NCBI GenBank assembly: GCA_025642075.2
Contig: JAODUO010000551.1
Location: 292,001 to 356,000, forward strand
Direction of reading: 5' to 3'
Length of the DNA: 64,000 nucleotides
Source of the DNA: Ridgeia piscesae
Taxonomy: Eukaryota; Annelida; Polychaeta; Sabellida; Siboglinidae
Positions within the stretch are counted from its first letter, which is position 1. Every line of letters starts with the position of its first letter. The notes beneath the pieces were generated by a model. It had not been told where the DNA came from. It saw only the letters and a program-made list of their open reading frames with translations, and ran no database searches. The position numbers and the translations under genes are program-made. This document shows, one piece after another, positions 1 to 17,700 of this stretch.

Positions 1-433
1 ATCTCCAGTGAAATTAGACGCATGTCACATCGATTTCCTGAATTGCCTTGCAAGGGAGGACCAGATAAGTGAGACTAATCCATCCTTACGAATGATGTTT
101 TTTAATATCACTCCTGGATCTGGCAGAGTCACAAAAACAAACATGGCGCTACCATCTGTCCTAGTACTGGTTCAATACGAGATTTCTTCAATGTCGATTG
201 ATACATGAATGTTGTCCACTTCTCGATACCTACATTGTAAGTGTAATATTCATTATTTTATAGAGTATAGATCCTGATAGAACACATTATGCAGCTGAAG
301 CACACATTTCTGCTTAGGAAAACATGTTTAAAATCAAAGGTTTTCATGAACGAGTGTGTGGTAAAAGTCATAGACAGTAACACACTGCTGCCCACCCACC
401 ACCTTACTGCACAGACAGTTGTAAAGTAAGTCA
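1..433. other. Non-coding, nothing recognised
   Basis: One 66-codon frame (8-208) has no recognisable similarity and no splice or promoter context. Confidence 0.5.
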
Positions 434-454
434 GTGTGTGTGTGTGTGTGTGTG

Positions 455-487
<33 letters not shown>

Positions 488-488
488 G

Positions 489-520
<32 letters not shown>

Positions 521-829
521 GTGCGTGCGTGCGTGCGTGCGTGCGTGCATGCATGTGTGTGACTGTGTGTGTTTGTGTGCACGTGTGCATGTGAGCATGC
601 ATGTGTGTGTGTTTGTGTGCATGTGCATGTATGTGTGCATGCGTGTGTGTATGTTTGTGTGTGTGTGTGTGCATGCGTGCGTGTGTGTGGGCATGGATGT
701 GTGTGTGTGAGTGTGTGTGTGTGTCAGTGTGTGTGCGTGTGTGTGCGTGTGTGCGTGTGTGCGTGCGTGCGTGCATGCGTGAGTGAGTGCGTGTGTGGGT
801 GTGTATGTGCGTATGTGTGTGCGTGTGTC
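434..829 (+). repeat. Compound (GT)n/(GTGC)n microsatellite
   Basis: Nearly 400 bases of alternating purine-pyrimidine, mostly GT with GTGC, GTTT and CATG interruptions. It gives spurious His/Thr-rich or Val/Cys-rich ORFs on both strands. Confidence 0.97.
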
Positions 830-1011
830 TTGCGTTCTTGTTACATGTTAATGCTGCATCAGTCAGCTTGATATATTTGCTCAATATAATGTTATTGGAG
901 TGTTTCCTGATGCCCGTGTTAAGATAATAATAACAAACATGCATCAAGCATTCACAGCACGAACTGAGTGTGCCACGCTCATTGAATCATTGCATATGTC
1001 TGGAACTGACC

Positions 1012-1025
1012 ATTACCATAGCAAC
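1012..1025 (-). promoter_or_regulatory. X-box (RFX-type) palindrome
   Basis: Reads GTTGCTATGGTAAT on the minus strand. A second X-box follows 178 bases later at 1203. Confidence 0.4.
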
Positions 1026-1202
1026 ACCGTGACAACAAGTGCCTGGAAATTCAACCACAGTACAACACATAGTCAGCACGGATTGTAGGAGACCACTTAG
1101 TTGGTAGGAAACAGACGTCACAATACCCTGGCCCATTTGTGGAACATCACTCCAGTGTCATGGCATGTTAAAGGCCATAAAGACAGCTTCCTAGAAATGA
1201 CA

Positions 1203-1216
1203 GTTGCTATGGAAAC
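1203..1216 (+). promoter_or_regulatory. X-box (RFX-type) palindrome
   Basis: GTTGCTATGGAAAC fits both half-sites of the RFX consensus. Confidence 0.45.
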
Positions 1217-1796
1217 CTATACGCAAGTGTGTACGAAAATATTAAGCAGATGGCTGAAATAATTATGATCAAGTGACAGTGTGTTTGTACTGGAGTCCAT
1301 CTGCATCGGTCAATCCATGGGCATATGTCAACCAGATCAATAATCATAACTACTCCGAGGGTATCCGAGCTACAAACAGTTTAATCTATAAATAGTAATC
1401 AATATAAAAAAATATGCCATTATCAAATACAGTATGAGTAGAGTAAATATATCTAAAATACTGATTCCAGGAAGTCTGACATTGAGACATGGCCAAACTA
1501 TTCTATGATGAAATTAATGTTTCTTGGCAGTCAGGTCGACCAGTCTATCTATTTCATGTTAACACCAAAATATTGTATAAAAATGATAGAAAATAATATT
1601 AATAAATAAAATAATAAAAAAATTAGTAACAACTGGAAAAAGAAGACCACTATTTTCACCTCTCTACACTACACATTTCACACAATAAATCAAAACACAC
1701 GCAACACTGCATGCGGGCCGAGCCCATTTCTAGGATGCATATGCTGGATGTCGCCAGTGTGACACCAGGCACTGGGGACACTGCCTGGAAGTGACT

Positions 1797-1810
1797 GTTG
1801 CCATGACGAC
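1797..1810 (+). promoter_or_regulatory. X-box (RFX-type) site
   Basis: GTTGCCATGACGAC fits both half-sites. It is the third such site in the first 2 kb. Confidence 0.4.
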
Positions 1811-3529
1811 TGCACACGAGTCTCAGGTGGCCCTCGGAATATATCAGCAGATGGCTGCCTTATGACTGAATGGAGCTGGTTATGTCAAGGTCAAACAGAA
1901 CAATGCCATGTGTTAATCCCGCCAGCGGCAGATCAAGTTCTAATCCCAGGTACAACAGATGGCAACGTCACCTCGGAATTAGTTGTGTTTATTAATCATC
2001 TGTAGTTTTTCGATTGATCTATGTCGGGCATTGAGAGGGTACAAAATTTAACACTATGACGCATTTAAAAAAGGACTGCTGAATGAATCTGCCACTGAAT
2101 GAATGAGTGCTAGACAAATGTCAACAAAGGCTGTCACGCTGTTTATGCTGTCAGGTGAGGTAATTAATGATGTGTGACACAGTCCAATATGGTGTTTCTC
2201 TGTCATACTGGGTCTATATATATATATATGACATCACAGGTGTTGCATCAAGGCACACATCTTTATGTCTTTACAGAGGTTATTTATAGAAACAGCACTG
2301 TCTGAGAGCAAGGGTATTCACCCTGTGTAAAGTAAAGGGTGAGCAACTGTTTCTAGAGAAGGCATCCATTCATAATGGTCTGAGTGTGGGGGTGGGTACT
2401 CGCCTACCTTGAGTCTACAGAGGGTGTCAAGAGTGTGCCATCTAAAGACAAGGAGGTCGGTCTACAGGATTAGTTAGGGTAATTCTGCTTAGAGTGGCAA
2501 GCCTCCACATATATAATGTTTAAAGTTAGGTTTCTAGTATACATCATAATATCACCAACTGTTATTAGGAGAATTTATAATTAGGCCTATAATTAACTAG
2601 TACATTCCAAGAACGATTAACAATGGCTTGGGATATCCCATTCATCCTTGAAGAACAAGGAAATACTGTGTTTGGAGATCATCACTGTTGATGACTGAGC
2701 ATGCAGGAGAAGCACAGAGCTTGTGTGTCCTACTGCACGTGTCTAGACGGACTATGTGAAGCAATAATAAATAAACATCAGCCTAGCAGATGCAATGCAA
2801 GAAATGTGCAGCTCGACTCACACAAGACTTGGCCTGCAGATGTACGAGAGCAGTCAGCCCCAACTTCCCCCGCAACCGTTTTTTTAATATGGGTCACCCA
2901 GATATCTGCCATGATTGTTTTAATTCTGGCTAGCTCCCACATCTACTACAAATTCTTGTCATTTGGTGTTTTTTGTGTGTCTGAAATGCTTTAGTTCTGC
3001 ATTGTGGGGATGTAAAATTCCTTTCTGATGTAGAAACCCGAACTAAACTGGGCCACTGTGAAAGAAACTTGAAGAACCTGATAATGCTTAATCCATCTCT
3101 TATCTGATCCTAATCTGCTGAAAAACACAACCCACTGTGTACAGCCATGACTGGCAGCCTTTCACATCAGCGATAACAACATTCCCATGTTACTCTGTAA
3201 CTAGAGACATTCACAGTTCCACTTGCTTGAACATTCTTGTACATCAGTGTACAATTTGTACATGTACCATCATAAAGTTTCACTTGCAACTGCTCCTTGT
3301 ATCTTTGAAGCATGACACAAACTCCTGCAAAAGTAAAACCATCTTCCTTCACGTTCTGTATTTATAGCAGCCATGGCACCCCTGGGGTTTGTTGCAATGC
3401 ACAGGGTAATTCAGTCCCTCCCCATCTATACCCACAGGCAGTATCAGCACCCCAGCCCACCCCTCCCTAATTCCCTACCCCCTCATGGGAGTCACCCATG
3501 GAACCAGCCATTAAACAGCAGTCAAACTG

Positions 3530-3625
3530 CCAGCAATTAGTGGATGCATTTTATGCCAATTAGTGCTAATTAGTCAGTTAACCAGGCAGGGCAGGTATAC
3601 ACAGATTTCACATGAGGCCATTACC
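3530..3625. promoter_or_regulatory. TAAT-rich block, possible conserved regulatory element
   Basis: CAATTAGTGG, CCAATTAGTGCTAATTAGTC and GTTAACC lie within 60 bases, a density of homeodomain core sites (TAAT/ATTA) unusual for the surroundings. Function is inferred. Confidence 0.25.
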
Positions 3626-4173
3626 CCTGTGACAGTCTCCAGAGCTGTAGATGGACCACTTGACATACATCTCAAGTTTTCCCACATCTGTGAGCACAGC
3701 TAGTGTTAGTTGGTTAACCAGAACTTGTTCGTTTTTGTAGTCCCACTGTTGATTTAAAAATCCATCTATCCATCCCCAGCCTTTTAATGTTTAATTCTGA
3801 CTCGCTGGGTAGGACTGATCACTTTATACACTGCACTGTAGTGCTGTTTTTAATCCCTGACAGATGCTCTGTTTCCAAAGTGACCCAGTCATACGTGTGT
3901 AATTCTCGCGCCCCAGACTTCTTGTCTAGAACCGTTCATCAACTTGAGAATTCACTGCACTCAAGGTTCTGTTAGATTCACCAATGGTGAATGTTAAATT
4001 GTTTTTGTTATCATTGCAAATACAAGTGGCTGCAGCTAAACTCACCTTTGATAATGTTATTACTGTTGCAGATCAAACGAACCATGAAATCAAATCAGTG
4101 TCTTTTACTTTGAAACAAGCAGGTAAATGTTTGCTATCAGCAACTCTTTCTTTAATTTTTAAATCTGTCATAT

Positions 4174-4176
<3 letters not shown>

Positions 4177-4220
<44 letters not shown>
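4177..4220 (+). repeat. (AT)n microsatellite
   Basis: About 21 uninterrupted AT units. Confidence 0.97.
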
Positions 4221-4222
<2 letters not shown>

Positions 4223-7200
4223 TAATAATAAATGTAGTAAGCTAAGTGTCTGGATAAACCTCACAAGATAAATATGTTATGATGGCATAGCTGCACATGT
4301 CAACAACCTTCCCACATCAACAAATATTTTGACATTTTTGCAAATTATTTAAAAGCTTTTGTGTCACGTCTGTTTCATTAATAGACATCGTAGAAATGTA
4401 CAATAATAATATGCATATATGTATACTTGCAAATGCACATACATGCAGCAATGGTGTTCTACATTGACAGAACTTTGGTAGATTAACATATCTACATACG
4501 TGATAACACATTTATGGGTAAATTAAAAATATGCAATAATTGGAAAACGGCTTAATAGTAACTGTCGAATTCTAGTGGGTGTTCTCATTATACCAAGAGG
4601 AAGAGTTTAATAAAACACTATAAATAACCATAATGTCTAAACACCACGAAACAAAACCAATAAATCTTCTTTGATGTGGCATTAGGGACACAAGTTATGA
4701 CCTCCCACATGGGACTTGGGGTGAACCATAGTTGTGGGGTGAACACACCAAATATGGCATCAGTAACATGACTCAGCCTCACCCTACAAGACATCAAAGG
4801 GATAAATGCACATGAATTCTCCATCTGTTAGCTCATAATTCACCCGCCCACCTCTTGCCCTGTCTTATTAGTTTATGCCCCAGTTTCAGAGCAGTTTGTC
4901 CTATTTGTATACTGCCACTGTACCCTGTTTTGAAGGCCCTCATTTGTGGATAAGGAGGAGTTTGGGGGATTTGCATCATTTAGGAGGCCCAGAAATGCTC
5001 ATCTCATGGGAAAGTTTATAATCTTACACAAGGAGGAGTACATCTGTTTAAAGATTTCAACTGCTCTATGTGAAGTAAACCATGCCTGTCTTCAGCTGTT
5101 TAAACTGACAGGGCAGACTACCCCGGTGTTCATTTACCTACTCATCCTGAATTACATCATGCCTGAGTTAACTAAATTCCAAAGGTACCGTCTACATTGT
5201 CCACACAAAGTGAGCAAAACCACCATTTCTCCTCTTTGCATTTCTACAGGACCAGGTGTTCTCTTTCGATTGCATGTCCAAATCTTTCTTATGTGCATTA
5301 GCATATAAGTACTTTGAGCTTTGAAGAGAAGGATTCAACCTGTACTGAAATATTGATAACAATAAGAACAATGAACAAGACAACACTAATTTGATGACAC
5401 TGATGACATTCAAATTGACCTGATACAAAAATGAAGCAGCCTCTGGCATGAAAGCGTGAATTTTTGACGCAACAATGACCGCGGATTACAGGATATTCTC
5501 TGGGGGTAAAATCCAGCACAAACTGACACAGCTCCTCCCAAGGGCAATAAAGATCCTCGTCATTTAATGCTAAAATCACTGCATGAATAAACCTCGTGAT
5601 TATTCTGAAATATTCCGATACCACACAAGTGGTGAGGTTTACAGAGCCCCCCTGAGTACAAGTGTCACTGAACAAATATGTAAGTTCGACTGATTGACAG
5701 ATCAGATCAGACGTTCACCGAGGGAGGTACTCATGAATACTTCACAGGAACAGTTGCCACTGTTGCCAAATCCTCCAGCACTCTGGCACCCTCTGGCTCC
5801 TAACGGGCCTTGCAAGTCATTTCTTTCTCCTCAGCTCACTGGCAGCAACCAATTAATAGACAGCTACGCAACTCCATCAGTTACTGCCTGCAAATGCACA
5901 CCACCAGGAAGCCTGTTTAATATAAACACTGCCACAGAAGACAGTTTTGTAGAGTATCCGTAAATTCCATAATGTTTGTTCAACTTTGTTGTGATGTAAA
6001 TTCAGACGGTTTTATGTTTACTCAAGCTACATAAAATGTCCCCAACTCATTAAACACTCCTTGTGACGAAAGCTACAAAAACGTTGTCACTATTATTACC
6101 CTACATTTATTACTATAGCATGGTTGTCAGTGACAACCGTACTGCTGAAAATTACATGTGTAAACTAAACAAGATGGGTTTATGATTCCCCTCACAGTAC
6201 CAGTGGTATTATGGAGGTATATGTCACCACAGAGTGCACAAGGCTGGACATATCTGTTGACATCTAAAAACAGTCATTTATGGACTTTGCCACTGGTGCA
6301 CTCAACTAGGACACACAGCCTCTCTTGGTCACATGGCTGGCCTGGTACATGTCACACAACTTCTGTCATAACTGACCTACAGAACTACATCTGGTCATCA
6401 CTGAATCGTCCAGTCAAAAATACAGTATTTTGAATAAAAACAGTGTAGAATTGGAGGCAAAATATCTAGAAGATGCTATCATGTTTATACACACTAGGGA
6501 CCTGTTGTCAATTCATTACTTCTTATCAGATCCATCGTTTAACAACCCATGACATATAATTGACACCAATACGAACAATGCAAATGCAATAAACTGTGAA
6601 GCAGCGAAATCAGTGACAAATTCTTCTGCAGATTTAATCAGAAGTGTCGAAAACTGTAAACTGCTTGCCACTGCAAAGGTCATTCAGGTGAGTGCGCCTG
6701 CAACTGTTGACTGAAACCTTCAACCACAGGTACATAATGTCTTTATAATTATCTTGGCACCTAAGATCATTACAGGGGTGTGTAATTTATGTCTTTCCAT
6801 GAGCAAAAAGACACAGAGAAAAGCATGTGAGATAAACAGTCAGACATCATATCACACATATCAGACATCTTTGAAGTTATCAGATAACTTCTGTCAACTG
6901 CATGAGCCTCCATCATCCTAAACATGACTATTCTCGCTACCAAGAATTTTAATTTACACTGACGGTTTTTGAGATACTGATTTGCAATCTATAAGAAGAT
7001 CAGTGAGGTTTTTGCTGCATCACCTCCAAACTGACACCGTCCTAATCAGTCATTCTGTGGAAAAATAAGTTGAAAGTCTGTTTTTAACAGAGAGCATTAC
7101 GTATTACACTGACTCTGACCAGATGAACCTGTTTGAAGAACACATCTTTAAACCACATCCAATTTCCACTCAGAGACATATTTCTTTCTTTCTCTTCTGA

Positions 7201-8136
7201 CCAGTTTTTTAATCAGTCCGTTTCAGATGTCTTGTGAAATGTATCTCTGAAGTATCCGTAACAAAGCGAGTTGTGTTTAGGTGATATCTCAGGCTGAACA
7301 GAAGTCTGAGGCCTGGATGGTTATCTAAGAACACAGACATAAAGACAGAATGGGACAGTGGACAATAATGGCAAATGTTTGACATGACACTGTTGTCGTT
7401 CCTGAAGTCTGGCTGGAGGCCGATAGGAGTAGAGAGAAAGTAGCTGACCACAGGGCTATCTCCCTTCCCAGGTGGTGAGTTCTGAGGGGTTAGGGTTAAT
7501 GTAAGATCCCAAGGGTGGTAAAACCAAGTCATGTTTATTCTGCGGTTTGTGGGGGTAGATTAACATGGTTAATGTCTTCACCTCATACTGGACTTTGCAA
7601 TGACCTACCACAAAGTACCCAAGATAGGGGCACGCAGTAAATATGATCGTCTTTCATGTGTCATTTGTACATTATAAAAATATTGAATATTCCCGATTAA
7701 CCTGTGCCTGAACAAACCAAGTGTCAGCACAACACTTGCTACAACTCACTAATGCAAACGCAATTCAACTTAATCCGCAAATCCTTAAAACAACTATTTA
7801 TCCAACCTTCTGTTTAGCGACCCAAAAAACTCAAACTGGCAGGCGAACAAACACTGAGCACCTATTGTGTACCATACAGTAACAAAACAAACAGAAAAGT
7901 CAATGATGCCGACTTACAAACCGACTGGTCTGAAGAGGGATTGGTCAATATTGACTTGAAGCAACCAGGGGCCAATGAGTGAGGGACCACTGACCACAAG
8001 CTGCCTATTGCTGGCCACAAGGCAGTTTACACTAAGTGGCTACTCATACCTCCAGATAAAACTCAAGTGTCTGACCACTGATCTATAAATAATAAGCTGT
8101 ATGACTGGCCAGTCTAATTGCCTTGATGTGTCTCAC

Positions 8137-8150
8137 CCACCAGAGGGTGC
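8137..8150 (+). promoter_or_regulatory. CTCF-like site
   Basis: CCACCAGAGGGTGC matches the CTCF core CCASYAGRKGGCRS except for T in place of the core C. Confidence 0.3.
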
Positions 8151-9285
8151 TATGACCAGGGTGTGGGGCGGTCTTAAATTTGATATCGTATTTTTAAAGT
8201 ATTGAAAAGGTCTTTAGCGGTGGAATTTTTTTGAACAAAGTTTTATAATAATAAACATTATTTATTCACGAAAACCTTTTAAAATATACATTTTACCTTA
8301 CCAAGGGTTGTGATTGTTAATGTAACTGTACACAGAACATAATGTAGATATACTAAACAATTTTGAAAACATTATGGAATTATAATTTCCCCAGACAAGG
8401 CACAATTTTAGAAAGGGAAACTGTCGGCCTCTCTCATCAAATCGTACACCTGACCACTAAATTAATCAGTGGCTCCTAGGGAGTGTCTGTATTTTCTTAT
8501 TTTATGCTGCTGCATACATTTGTCACAGAAAAAGGTCTTACAATTTAGAAATGTTGTCCTTAAACAGTCTCAAATCTGACCAACCCTCCGACACACACCC
8601 TACCCTGTTAACAACATACAAGCTGCCACCTGAGACAGGTTGACTGACTAGTTCAACATGAGGTTACTCTTACAGACAAGGTAATACCTAACCCATGTTG
8701 CAACACCAACACAGCCTTGTCGGAGTTGACAAGATTGAACAAGATTGCAGTCCAAAGCACTGGGCTACAAATGGCACATGGCCAAGAAACCCAAAGACCT
8801 GCAGGAGTCATCCAAGCAGGGCAGGGAAAGACCCTCAAACTTTGTCCCAGATGTTCCGTATTACGGTATGTATTGGGAAACACCAGTATTGACTGCACTG
8901 AGATCAATCACAGACATCTACCGAATGACTTCCTATAAACATATTCTACATGACTGTTATTAAGTCCATGAATGTTGCACTAGTATCAACTTGACCCACA
9001 GGAGCAACAAACCAAACCAAAAGTTCTCCATTCCTTGTACAGTGTGTAGCGATACATAACTTTGTTCCACACAGCCTAGTCCACAACGTTTGTTACATGT
9101 TATAATCACAGGACATCTCAATTCATTCAGGGTCTGTTGAATCATTTAACATTCAAGATTTGTAGGGTCTGCCTAAGTCATAAGCCAAATGGGAAACATT
9201 TGTCAATCAAAATCCACTGAAAAGTACAATAGGATATTCTGAGTACTTTGTGGTGGGCAGAAGCAATAAGGGGACACCTTATGTC

Positions 9286-9610
9286 ATGCAAGGCCAGAAT
9301 TACAACAGGACATCATCATAGGTCATAAACTGGCCATCAACACTTTACAAGCACCCATCAGTGGTTCATTTATGATCGAATGACATTACGCATGACTATT
9401 TGTGGTCATTCACGACCCATTTGACATTACAAGAAGCCATCATACATCCAATGATCAATATTACAAGAGGACATCCCTGTGGAAGTTCAAAACCATTGAA
9501 CACATTAGGGATTACCCCTGACGGGAGGAGAACAACAATCCTAGGTCATTCATGTCCAGTGACAATACAAGAGGACATTCTGTGCCACCCACTGACCATC
9601 ACTGGCATCA
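9286..9610 (+). repeat. Very degenerate tandem repeat
   Basis: Variants of ATTACAAGAGGACATC recur (near 9299, 9427, 9459 and 9567) with GGTCATTCA(T/C)G and CCATCA words between them. The unit length is uneven. Confidence 0.4.
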
Positions 9611-14270
<4,660 letters not shown>

Positions 14271-16113
14271 TGCTTATATTATGTGTTAGTTTACTAAACA
14301 TTTATGCATTAAAAGTCCATATATATTTAAATTTTCAGTTGTTAAACACTAAATTTATATAATTCTTTAGAATTACTGCACATCCAAGAAACCACAGCCC
14401 GGATATCATCCCTTGTTTGGTTAACCCAGGTGATGTTTCACAACCCCCACCTTCAAGAAGCTACCCCCACAACAATAGAGACACAGACGACAACTGTCAG
14501 CGCCAGACAACTTAACCACAGGTTACCAGACAGGTGACACACTTGTGAACCCAAGTGTGATTTCTCTACTCCTCGAGTGTGACAATTACAAAACACACGC
14601 ACCCGTTTCACAGCAAACTTCCATATCCTCCGATCTAGACTCAACTTAAAACTACCGGTTCCTTTGAGAATGCGACCCGTGTATGTTTTGTATCTTACTG
14701 TTGTTGTCATGTTATCTCGTTGATCACTTGGTAGACACTCTAATCATGACAATACTGTCATCCAGGTGCGTTCCGTGTACGAAGATGGCAAGAATTGTTT
14801 TTGACAGTCTCGTGATTTCTTTACTCTTCCGGTGTGACTATTGCAAACAGACACACCCGTTTTTACTCTGATCCAGACATGACTTAACCACCAGTTCCTA
14901 ACTGAGGATGTTTTGTATCTTATTCTTGTTGGCTTTATTACCTTCACACTCACACTGCACTACACACTCTAATCATGACAATACCGTCATCCAGGTGCCT
15001 TCCGTCTACGACGACAGCAAGAAGTATTTTTGACAGTCATGTTCTGTGAGTCGTACGTGAGTGGATATGTTTGCGTGTCTGTGAGGACAGCCTTGTGGTT
15101 GCATGCGTGTGTGCGTCTGATTCACGGCCTGTGCCATTCGTTAAGCACCTGCCTCCTGCAGCCTCTACCTGCCAGACTTTGACGAAGCATGGCCACTTTT
15201 TATGCTGCATTCTAAGTGAGTGTTCTACAGGAGGTAGCCACTGAATCATCTGCTGAACTGATTACAGGGTGTGTGCAAAGGTGACTGGCCCCCTCACTCC
15301 AGCTAGAGGGATTAGAGGCTGTGTATGCCTTATTACCCCATACAAATTAACCCTCTGGGTGGCTATAATGTATCTGCCATGGTATATATCCCCTGGGGGT
15401 ATTATGCCAGGGCTTTCTTTGGGCAATATTTAAAATTAATTGTCCCTTTCCTGCCCTTTGCTAGGTCCTAGATATCTGTGTGCCCCTTTTCAGCCCTAGA
15501 TATCCATTTGGCTTTTTACACTAACTTATACTTGCCTAGTCATACTATAGTGTTCTTTAGTGGAGACAGATAGTATCAGCCACACCACAGAATTAATCTA
15601 TAAACATGACTACTTCATAGATGAGCAGTTGCTTCACAATTATCGTTCCTAAAGCTATTTGCAAGTACTTTTTCACAAAATATTTTATTATTAATTTATT
15701 GGTGTAACCTTCAGACTATGAACCAGATTTTAAAAGTTTTATTGACAACATTTCTGGGGCTGCAAAAATTCTGTCTACCCCGAAATGAGGGCTTACACCC
15801 CAGACACGAGTACTCTCCTAGAAGTTCTGAAATCCTTGCACCTCATTAATTGATCCCAGACAGGAGAATAGTGTGGCACGTGGTCCCCAGGTGACCTCGC
15901 CACAAGCATTGCCTACAGGATGCGTGCAAGGACAGCCAGCCTTGACGGCACCAGCTTTGATGGCGCAGAATGCTCCAGGTCTCGGTGCAACTGTTTCCAT
16001 GCTGGAAATCAATAGATGCGGTTCATCTTGTCTAACTGGCACTGATGTTGCTCTTTTGTCACGCTTTCTCGCCTGGTGTTCTTTTCCCTGATTGCCGCAT
16101 ATTCCTTGCTTCG

Positions 16114-16127
16114 GTTGCCATGGCGAC
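16114..16127 (+). promoter_or_regulatory. X-box (RFX-type) palindrome
   Basis: GTTGCCATGGCGAC, followed by CpG-containing, non-repetitive sequence. Confidence 0.45.
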
Positions 16128-16729
16128 GTCTCTCTGATTACATGTTCAGGTAATCATGCGGAATGACTTTTTATATTAATACAAAACAGCACGGGCGTAA
16201 CAAGTAAGTGGTTCTGCACGGTGTTTGCGGGAATCTTGATGAAACTGAACACCGTTATACCTGGACAGATTCATAATAACAAAAATTAATATTGTATTTA
16301 CATGTCAATTACAATTACAATTATTAAAGTATTTGTAAAATAACTGTATTATAATTTAATAAAGCTAGCACTGACGCTATTTTCTTATGGGTATTAAATT
16401 CTATGCATTCTATGTTGTCTGTATAGATGTTATTATTTTATCCAGCACTAGGTGGCAGTGAACTGCTTTTCATGCCTTATTCCTCCTTCCCATTGTCATT
16501 CTGTCCTTCCCATTTCCCATTCCCTTTTCCTCTTGATTTTATCATCATCTGCCTGTCTCTTTCCCCATGCTCTTCCCATCTCAGTCCTCACAGATTCCTA
16601 CATTCACCGATGTCTATGTTATGTCACCAATTCTCTAGTGACACTAATATGACACTAATCCTACAGAGTATGACACTACAACAGACAGCAATCTCCCTGC
16701 AAGTCACGATATGTCACGAAATGTCACAG

Positions 16730-16905
16730 AAACCTTCCAATCCGTCATAATCACACTTCCACGTACACGTCCGGTTGTCTTTGCAAATGAGCCATCCACC
16801 AATCAGTGGCACATAAATAAGACATTCTCCGATCGCCCGAGATAAATCTGACGCCGGTAGGCGGGGATAACGATTGTCACGTCACAACGAACACAACTTT
16901 AAATC
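16730..16905. promoter_or_regulatory. Compact CpG-containing block, possible conserved regulatory element
   Basis: TTTGCAAATGAGCC (POU-like), CCAATCAGTGGCACATAAAT, CGCCCGAGATAAATC and GATTGTCACGTCAC, in unique sequence. Confidence 0.2.
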
Positions 16906-17394
16906 ATCAATATTTTCCTATTCTGCCTCAGAATATGCAGCCATTGTCACAGACATACAACGCGGCCCAAGGTGTGTCAGAATCAATATTTAGATGCCAA
17001 TTTTGTGGCAGAATATTGCCTTGTGGCAGATCTCTGTTAGTTCTGGTTGACACCACTGGGGCGCTAGTGGGTGTATTTGATATTCTCGTCAGAAAGGATC
17101 TGTGTGAAATATTCCGATTTAGTTAATAGTATTGAGAAATAATTTTCATAATTTAAACAGGCTTTCTAGACTACATTTATCTGTCTCCATCTACATTGCG
17201 ATTTCCAATCGTTGAAATAATTATCTTTGATTGATCAGTAGACTAGATCACTTGCAAATGTCTGTTCAGTAACTAAAATCATGTAATAATTAAACTGTGT
17301 CCAATGATGTTAATGAAACTACAGGGGTAGTCAACACGTACACATAAATTTTGCAAAAATGATTCTAAAATAAGACATTATAAATTATTGATTC

Positions 17395-17700
17395 ATAAAG
17401 GCAAGTTCTTATATAGCACAGAATCCAGTCCTAACAACTGTTCATAGCAGCTTACACATTGCTCTCTGGCAGACCTGTTTACTCGAATACGAGGTCAACA
17501 CATAAAATTCTGTGTGAAGCTGCAATTATACACTATTCATACACGAATATCCACCACTGTCTATAGCCAGGCACTCATGCATACAGCTGAGTGAACTGGA
17601 ACAACAATGAATGAACAAACTTGCCCAAGGTTAACAAAAGCAGCAGCATGTGACTCATGCCCAGACTCTATTGACTGAGAGTATGATTCAACGTAACTGT
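17395..17700 (+). repeat. Old copy of a dispersed (SINE/MITE-like) repeat
   Basis: It contains TTCTTATATAGCAC..., then ACTATTCATACACGAATATC, GAGTGAACTGG, TTGCCCAAGGTTAAC, AGCAGCAGCA and a GACTGAGAG end. These pieces recur in part at 25249-25330 and 33330-33418, and from memory are typical of an abundant 'TATAGCGC...GCTTTACA' interspersed repeat in marine invertebrates. The exact family is not identified. Confidence 0.45.

Larger units (their letters stand above)
1217..9285. other. Gene-poor stretch
   Basis: AT-rich unique sequence with scattered short open frames (longest 125 codons at 5298-5675, minus) that resemble no family I know. Apart from the sites listed separately, I see no gene, RNA gene or transposon. 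Confidence 0.5.

Noticed and set aside
258..947. 229-codon His/Thr-rich frame and its Val/Cys-rich partners
   Set aside because: These are translations of the GT/GTGC microsatellite.
5298..5675. 125-codon minus-strand frame with a hydrophobic C-terminal stretch
   Set aside because: It resembles no known family, has no visible promoter or splice context, and this length is expected by chance in a 64-kb window.
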